From: Methanomassiliicoccales archaeon PtaB.Bin134
Lineage (GTDB): Archaea; Thermoplasmatota; Thermoplasmata; Methanomassiliicoccales; UBA472
Assembly (NCBI GenBank): GCA_002067045.1
Contig: MVPZ01000109.1
Coordinates: 1 to 5,644, forward strand
Direction: 5' to 3'
DNA: 5,644 bases
The translations under genes were made by a program, and so were the position numbers. This document shows, one piece after another, positions 1 to 3,334 of this stretch (its first letter is position 1; each line of letters starts with the position of its first letter). Below the pieces are notes generated by a model. That model did no database searches. It was not told where the DNA came from and saw only the letters and a program-made list of their open reading frames with translations.

Positions 1-606
1 CTCGGTGGCCTTCTTCAAGGCCTTGAGGCCCAGGGTCACGGCGTCCTCCATGGACATGCCTTCCTGGTAATCCTCTTCGAAGACCTCCATGACCACGTTC
101 CGTCCGGCCCCGATGCTTCCGGCCTTATAGGAAACCAAGGCCCCGCTGGGGTCGGTCTCGAAAAGATGCTTACCCTGGTCGTCCACCCCCGCCACCAGAA
201 GGGCGGTCCCGAACGGGCGCACCCCGCCATACTGGGTGTAGTTCTGCTTGTAGTCGCAGATCCTCTTGACCAGGTCCTCGACCCCGGCCCTCTCGTCGTA
301 GGTGATCTTGTTGATCTGAGCGAGGACCCTGGCCTGGTCGACCAGGATGCGCGCGTCGGCCACCAGTCCGGAGGTGGCGCAACCGATGTGATGGTCGATC
401 TGGAATATCTTCTCGATCGACTTGGGCTCCATGAGGCGGCTGGCGATCCTCTTGTCCACGATCAGGACCACCCCGTCCTTGAACTTCAGGCCCACGGTGG
501 TGGTTCCGCGCTTGACCGCCTCCCTGGCGTACTCCACTTGGAAAAGCCGGCCATCAGGAGAAAAAACCGTTATGGCCCTGTCATATGCCATTTGTCCTGG
601 TTGCAT
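1..606 (-). CDS. psmA: 20S proteasome alpha subunit, C-terminus cut by window edge
   Basis: This subunit forms the outer heptameric rings of the archaeal 20S proteasome and gates substrate entry for the PAN/Cdc48-type ATPases in the cytoplasm. Translating the minus strand from ATG 606-604 gives 202 residues open to base 1. The start [19 protein letters not shown] matches my memory of Thermoplasma PsmA almost residue for residue. The gate residues Tyr8, Asp9, Pro17 and Tyr26 are present. Lys66 in SIEKI, the pocket lysine that receives ATPase HbYX tails, is conserved, and so are TSGLVADAR (78-86) and [11 protein letters not shown] (123-133). Archaeal alpha subunits are about 230-260 residues, so roughly 30-60 are missing beyond the edge. 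The start is supported by a Shine-Dalgarno-like GGAGTGA (617-611) followed by TTTC. The gene lies 95 nt after rnp2 and has its own TATA box. In many archaea the next gene downstream encodes the SBDS homologue, which cannot be seen here. Confidence 0.96.
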   Translation of the reverse strand, partial: MQPGQMAYDRAITVFSPDGRLFQVEYAREAVKRGTTTVGLKFKDGVVLIVDKRIASRLMEPKSIEKIFQIDHHIGCATSGLVADARILVDQARVLAQINKITYDERAGVEDLVKRICDYKQNYTQYGGVRPFGTALLVAGVDDQGKHLFETDPSGALVSYKAGSIGAGRNVVMEVFEEDYQEGMSMEDAVTLGLKALKKATE

Positions 607-654
607 GAAATCACTCCAATAATACTCGACTCAAGCCACCTAAGTTATGAGGAC

Positions 655-664
655 GTATATATTT
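655..664 (-). promoter_or_regulatory. TATA box of psmA
   Basis: On the minus strand the sequence AAATATATAC lies in the 95-nt gap between rnp2 and psmA. Its centre is about 53 nt upstream of the psmA ATG. With the usual archaeal spacing of about 26 nt it would start transcription near 633, giving a leader of about 27 nt that contains the GGAGTGA ribosome binding site. This suggests that psmA can be transcribed independently of ftsZ-rnp2. A small GC-rich palindrome (GTGGC-TC-GCCAC, about 679-690) sits just upstream, but there is no clear U-tract after it, so I do not call a terminator. The call rests on sequence resemblance and position only. Confidence 0.6.
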
Positions 665-701
665 CTTGTTGATTATTGGTGGCGAGCCACGCCAGGTCCA
701 G

Positions 702-1013
702 TCACTGATGGCCGTCCTCCAACTGAAAATACTTTTCACGCAGGGTGCGCAGGGTCCCGGAGGTGCTCAGGGTCCTTAAGGCGAACTGGTCCGGGCTCCT
801 CGAAGCCAGCAGGGCCAATGCCCTGTCCTTGTCCTGAGGACGGCAGCGAAAAATACCCCGAACGCCGTTGAACTGGATCATCTTGCCCTTGACCCCCCGG
901 GCCTGCAAGCCCGCCAACACGGACAGCATATCCTCATCGCTGACCATGCGATCGACCTCGAAGGCGATGTACCGCCTCCTGCCCCTCTTCTCCTTCACCA
1001 CCATCGGGAGCAT
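702..1013 (-). CDS. rnp2: Ribonuclease P protein component 2 (Pop5/Rpp14 family)
   Basis: This is a 103-residue archaeal RNase P protein. With Rpp30 (Rnp3) it binds the catalytic domain of RNase P RNA and supports 5' maturation of tRNA precursors. The family hallmarks are the RRRYIAFEV strand (12-20), GVRGIFRC (50-57) and the C-terminal block LRTLSTSGTLRTLREKYF (79-96), which aligns well with my memory of the Pyrococcus Pop5 homologue. The length is normal for the family. The ATG at 1013 directly follows the ftsZ stop (TGA-ATG), so translation is probably coupled. A second ATG at 1004 (Met4) has the better-spaced GGTGA motif, 9 nt upstream within the ftsZ end. I keep Met1 because homologues often carry a Leu-Pro just before the basic stretch. 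It is followed by psmA, an arrangement typical of the archaeal exosome/RNase P/proteasome cluster. The stop is TGA. Confidence 0.93.
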   Translation of the reverse strand: MLPMVVKEKRGRRRYIAFEVDRMVSDEDMLSVLAGLQARGVKGKMIQFNGVRGIFRCRPQDKDRALALLASRSPDQFALRTLSTSGTLRTLREKYFQLEDGHQ

Positions 1014-2078
1014 TCACCGCTTGACGGAATCGACGATGCTGTTGAACTTCACTCCGGTGAGCACCACCAGCACCCGCATGGAGTCCTTGATCTCATGGTG
1101 CACCGCGCATCCCCAGATGATGCGGGCCCTGGGGTCCACCCTCTCGCTCACCAACAGGGCGGCCTTCTCCGCCTCGGTCACCGTGAGGTCCTCCCCGCCG
1201 ATCACCCGAACCAAAGCGCCCTTGGCCTGTCTGATGTCCACGTCACCCAGCATAGGGGAGGACAAGGCTTCCTCGATGCACGCCTCCGCCCTCTGCCCGT
1301 ATTCGCTGGACTCCCCCAGCCCGATGAGGGCCATGCCACCGTTGCGCATGATGGTCAGCAGGTCGTTGAAGTCTATGTTGATCAATCCCGGCTTGGTGAG
1401 CGCGTCGGTAATTCCCCGGATGCTCTGCATGAGCACCTCGTCAGTGACCCTGAACGCGGCCTCCAAGGGAAGCTTTGGCACCAGTTCCAGAAGCCTGTCG
1501 TTCTGCAGCACAATGGTGGTGTCGCACTTCTCCTTCAGTCTCTCCAGGCCCTTGATGGCGTTGGCCATGCGTACCGTCCCTTCCGCCCTGAAAGGCAATG
1601 TCACCACGCCTATGGTCAAGGCCCCGGCCCTCTTGGCCAGGTCCGCCACCACTGGGGCGGAACCGGTGCCGGTTCCTCCGCCCATGCCGGCCACTATAAA
1701 AACGATGTTCTGCCCGTCGACATGCTTCCAAAGCTCGTTCTCGGACTCCTCCGCGGCCCTCTGCCCGATCTCCGGGAGGGAGCCGGACCCCAATCCCTTG
1801 GTCATGCTCCGGCCCAAGAGGACCTTGTGCGGGGCCTGGATGGACAGCAGGTGGCGGGCATCGGTGTTGCAGGCCACCATTTTGACGCCCTCGACGCCGC
1901 CCTGGTGCATACGCCGGACGGTGTTGGAACCTCCCCCTCCGCATCCGATTATGGATATCTTGATGCGCAGGGACTCCACCAACGCCCTGAGCTCATCATC
2001 CTCCGGGCTGTATGCGTTCACGGGCTGCGCGGCCTCCTTTTGGAACATGTCATCGAACAAAGGGCAAATGGCACCCAC
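1014..2078 (-). CDS. ftsZ: Cell division GTPase FtsZ, archaeal, without C-terminal tail
   Basis: FtsZ is a tubulin-like GTPase that polymerises at mid-cell to organise division. The 354 residues contain the full core: T1 loop GCGGGGSN (45-52), NTDARHL (71-77), tubulin signature GGGTGTGSAPVVA (133-145), the RMANAIKGLERL helix (170-181), T7 loop NIDFND (234-239) with the catalytic acids Asp236 and Asp239, and NGGMALIGLGES (246-257). The GTPase should therefore be active. The overall sequence resembles Methanocaldococcus FtsZ1 from memory, but I cannot place it securely as FtsZ1 or FtsZ2. The first 25-35 residues are an archaeal-type N-terminal extension containing the SPEDDEL helix. The protein stops at VLTGVKFNSIVDSVKR, right after the last core strand, with no linker or conserved tail peptide for SepF-like anchors. 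The start is GTG at 2078, well placed for a leaderless transcript from the TATA box upstream. An internal ATG at 2048 (Met11) is the alternative. The stop is TGA, abutting rnp2. Confidence 0.95.
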   Translation of the reverse strand: MGAICPLFDDMFQKEAAQPVNAYSPEDDELRALVESLRIKISIIGCGGGGSNTVRRMHQGGVEGVKMVACNTDARHLLSIQAPHKVLLGRSMTKGLGSGSLPEIGQRAAEESENELWKHVDGQNIVFIVAGMGGGTGTGSAPVVADLAKRAGALTIGVVTLPFRAEGTVRMANAIKGLERLKEKCDTTIVLQNDRLLELVPKLPLEAAFRVTDEVLMQSIRGITDALTKPGLINIDFNDLLTIMRNGGMALIGLGESSEYGQRAEACIEEALSSPMLGDVDIRQAKGALVRVIGGEDLTVTEAEKAALLVSERVDPRARIIWGCAVHHEIKDSMRVLVVLTGVKFNSIVDSVKR

Positions 2079-2094
2079 CCGTTTTATGGATATT

Positions 2095-2110
2095 CTATAA
2101 AGTATAAAAA
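2095..2110 (-). promoter_or_regulatory. TATA region of ftsZ
   Basis: In the 50-nt gap behind the zinc protein gene, the minus strand reads TTTTTATA (2110-2103) followed directly by CTTTATAG (2102-2095). The first box is centred about 28 nt upstream of the ftsZ GTG, which is where a TATA box sits for a leaderless archaeal mRNA. No Shine-Dalgarno sequence precedes the GTG, which agrees with this. The second box would instead start transcription near 2072 and give a short leader to the internal ATG at 2048. The T5 run at 2110-2106 could also serve as a weak U-rich terminator of the upstream gene, so the same bases may do both jobs. Confidence 0.6.
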
Positions 2111-2128
2111 GGCAAGGAGGGCCTCAGC

Positions 2129-2884
2129 TCAAACGCGCTCATCCACAGTCTCGAACCTCGCCCCGCATTCCGGGCAGGTCTCATCGTCCGATGACAGGTG
2201 GATGCCGCAGACCGGACAGCTCTCACCCACGAACGTTCCGCATTCGCACATCCCCTTGTTCCCGTCAAAGACCTTTCCGCAGAACGGACACTCCACCAGG
2301 CGAACATCCTCGAAGCGCTCATGGCAATAAGGGCAATCGTTCTCTCCATCGTCTATCTGCGTCCCGCATACGGGGCAGTAGAAGACACCATCCTCGTCAG
2401 CGATGATCGCGCCGCACTCACAGCTCCCGGAATCCTTGTAGACACTCCGGCCGCACACCGGGCAGTCCATGCGTTGCATCTCTGGATAGGTCGCCCTGCC
2501 CTCGACCTCCTCCTGTGAATACTTCCTTTGGCAATAGGGGCAGAAGCCCACCCTTTTTAAGCAGGTGATGTGGAACACCTTCCCGCACTCGCACTTGACG
2601 TGCGGGAGCCCGTCCTTGAGGCGGCCCATGCATATCTGGCAGACCAGTCCTTCACCGCGCACCGGCCTTATCTTCACCCTGGCCTCCGATCGGCTTAGGG
2701 GCTGAAGGCGGTCCTCGTGGAACGTCCATCCGCGGCTGTCCCCCTTCCCCCTTCTTGTTACTATGTAGTACAGGGGGACCAGGGAGGAAGCCCCCAAGGA
2801 GGTCAGGAAGAGCGTCAGCAGCACCCTTGGGCGGACCACCTTTCGATTTATATGACTTGCTTTCTGATTATTGAAATCCGACAT
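2129..2884 (-). CDS. Membrane-anchored RING-like and tandem zinc-ribbon protein
   Basis: I do not recognise this 251-residue protein as a named family. One hydrophobic segment at about 21-42 (starting VLLTLFLTSL) is flanked by basic residues on both sides, which suggests a single N-terminal membrane anchor. Residues 82-118 carry eight ligands spaced C-x2-C-x12-C-x1-C-x4-H-x2-C-x6-C-x2-C, ending CGKVFHITCL...CPYC, which looks strongly like a cross-brace RING/RINGv-type domain. Four zinc ribbons follow: Cys141/144/155/157, 170/173/184/187, 199/202/213/215 and 223/226/237/240. They alternate CxxC..CxC and CxxC..CxxC types, suggesting a duplicated two-ribbon unit. No enzymatic domain is visible. 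Likely roles are protein-protein or nucleic-acid binding at the membrane, and ubiquitin-ligase-like activity is only a possibility. The start is ATG 2884, without an evident Shine-Dalgarno. The stop is TGA, 50 nt before ftsZ on the same strand, and hdrA is divergent. The gene is surely real, but its function is unknown. Confidence 0.88.
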   Translation of the reverse strand: MSDFNNQKASHINRKVVRPRVLLTLFLTSLGASSLVPLYYIVTRRGKGDSRGWTFHEDRLQPLSRSEARVKIRPVRGEGLVCQICMGRLKDGLPHVKCECGKVFHITCLKRVGFCPYCQRKYSQEEVEGRATYPEMQRMDCPVCGRSVYKDSGSCECGAIIADEDGVFYCPVCGTQIDDGENDCPYCHERFEDVRLVECPFCGKVFDGNKGMCECGTFVGESCPVCGIHLSSDDETCPECGARFETVDERV

Positions 2885-2968
2885 GAACGGTAAAGGCAGT
2901 TACATCTCGGCCATTGTCCGTTTCCAGTACAAGCAACCTTTTTCTTCCGAATAGTAAAACGATAAAAG

Positions 2969-2985
2969 CGAAAAGCTCTTAAACA
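2969..2985 (+). promoter_or_regulatory. Candidate BRE/TATA promoter towards hdrA
   Basis: The stretch GCGAAAAG followed by CTCTTAAAC resembles an archaeal BRE (purine, A-rich) next to a TATA box. With standard spacing, transcription would start around 3005-3010 and produce an hdrA leader of about 325-330 nt covering the inverted repeats between 3004 and 3159. A second TATA-like element at 3072-3078 is an alternative with a shorter leader. Both are assigned by resemblance only, and the region is A/T-rich enough for chance matches. Confidence 0.4.
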
Positions 2986-3003
2986 AAACGCAATCAGGAG
3001 AAT

Positions 3004-3121
3004 ACCATGTCCTACCCCTCGACATCGCACATAATGTTGAAATATGGACATTTTAATCCTGGCAGAACTGCCTTAAATGCAGGGCTCGATGAAACATCGG
3101 GCCGCATGCCAGGGACATGGT
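3004..3121 (+). ncRNA. Candidate structured leader RNA upstream of hdrA
   Basis: The arms ACCATGTCCT (3004-3013) and GGGACATGGT (3112-3121) can pair over 10 bp, including one wobble pair, closing a loop of 98 nt. Inside lie a hairpin with arms AATGT (3033-3037) and ACATT (3048-3052), the GGCA/TGCC mini-stem (3061-3072) and a strong 9-bp hairpin, GGCTCGATG (3083-3091) and CATCGGGCC (3095-3103) with an AAA loop and one wobble pair. A closing stem with internal hairpins is the typical outline of a riboswitch or structured 5' leader, but I match no known class. The pairing was found by eye, and conservation is unknown. Transcription from the 2977-2985 TATA would begin at about the left arm of the closing stem. 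Confidence 0.3.
3061..3082 (+). promoter_or_regulatory. Palindrome touching a TATA-like box (candidate operator)
   Basis: GGCAG-AA-CTGCC (3061-3072) is a perfect 5-bp inverted repeat with a 2-bp centre. It is followed directly by TTAAAT (3073-3078) and then by another GCAG (3079-3082), so the TATA-like hexamer is also framed by CTGC and GCAG. A dimeric repressor or activator bound here would contact the TATA element. As RNA it could only form a short 4-bp hairpin, so a DNA site is the simpler reading. No regulator can be named. Confidence 0.3.
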
Positions 3122-3159
3122 TCCGTGGAGGTGCCCATTCACCTTTCGAGGGTAGGAAC
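3120..3159 (+). repeat. Imperfect hairpin in the hdrA leader
   Basis: The outer arms GTTCC (3120-3124) and GGAAC (3155-3159) pair over 5 bp. The inner arms GGAGGTG (3127-3133) and CACCTTT (3140-3146) pair over 7 bp with two wobbles around a CCCATT loop. The two stems are separated by unequal internal loops. The outer left arm shares two bases with the right arm of the 3004-3121 long-range stem, so the two structures compete slightly. In RNA the GGAGGTG, a perfect anti-16S-like sequence, would be hidden in the stem, but it lies about 200 nt before hdrA and has no start codon suited to it. Confidence 0.35.
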
Positions 3160-3320
3160 GTGAAGGGTAGGGGATTCCGGTCCTGTATTCTGGTTAGGAA
3201 TGGGGTTCAAAAATAATAGGAGGGAGAGGCAACTGAGCAGTTTGAAGTCAATATTTGGTGGATTGTTCAAAAAAGGAGACAAAGAGGAACAATCGTCCCA
3301 AGGATCGAAAGATGAAAAGA

Positions 3321-3329
3321 GAGGAGGAG
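3321..3329 (+). promoter_or_regulatory. Ribosome binding site deciding the hdrA start
   Basis: GAGGAGGAG ends 5 nt before ATG 3335, a strong archaeal Shine-Dalgarno at good spacing. It supports 3335 over the in-frame upstream candidates ATG 3200 and TTG 3242. A second purine-rich tract, AGGAGGGAGAGG (3218-3229), lies 12-18 nt before TTG 3242, which is less favourable but leaves a longer form open. Confidence 0.7.
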
Positions 3330-3334
3330 CGAAT

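Larger units (their letters stand above)
2885..3334. other. Divergent intergenic region and hdrA leader
   Basis: These 450 bp lie between the start codons of the divergent zinc-protein gene and hdrA, and no recognisable protein is encoded here. The left part (2930-2990) is AT-rich and holds candidate TATA elements in both directions. The minus-strand GCTTTTATCG (2970-2961) could serve the zinc protein with a leader of about 55 nt. The middle part holds a GGCAG/CTGCC palindrome and several inverted repeats. A 69-codon plus-strand frame (3007-3216) begins six bases after an AGGAG (2996-3000), but its product (MSYPSTSHIMLKYG...) resembles nothing I know and the frame is full of hairpins, so I do not call it a gene. 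From 3164 to 3334 the hdrA frame is open upstream of its start. The octamer AGGGTAGG occurs twice 15 bp apart (3149-3156 and 3164-3171). Confidence 0.75.

Noticed and set aside
166..672. Plus-strand open frame over psmA
   Set aside because: It is antisense to the proteasome alpha gene, which matches its family throughout, so this is a shadow.
679..690. GTGGC-TC-GCCAC palindrome after rnp2 as a terminator
   Set aside because: Only four base pairs can form with a usable loop and no U-rich run follows. Archaeal termination usually needs the U-tract.
868..2100. Long plus-strand open frames over ftsZ (868-2100 and 1095-2330, about 410 codons each)
   Set aside because: They are antisense to a gene with full FtsZ motifs. 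Their products are rich in Ser, Pro, His and Gly with no domain pattern. Such shadows are expected opposite GC-rich coding sequence.
2848..3051. Minus-strand 67-codon frame overlapping the zinc protein start
   Set aside because: It is out of frame with the zinc protein, its product is basic without motifs, and it has no ribosome binding site. It is a shadow of an AT-rich promoter region.
3149..3171. Two copies of AGGGTAGG 15 bp apart
   Set aside because: There are only two short copies in a G-rich stretch, not enough to call a repeat element or a binding-site array.
3007..3216. 69-codon frame with an AGGAG six bases upstream
   Set aside because: The product resembles no family I know, the codon use is unlike the neighbours, and the region is full of inverted repeats better read as leader RNA. 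It remains possible as a small protein or leader peptide if ribosome profiling shows it.
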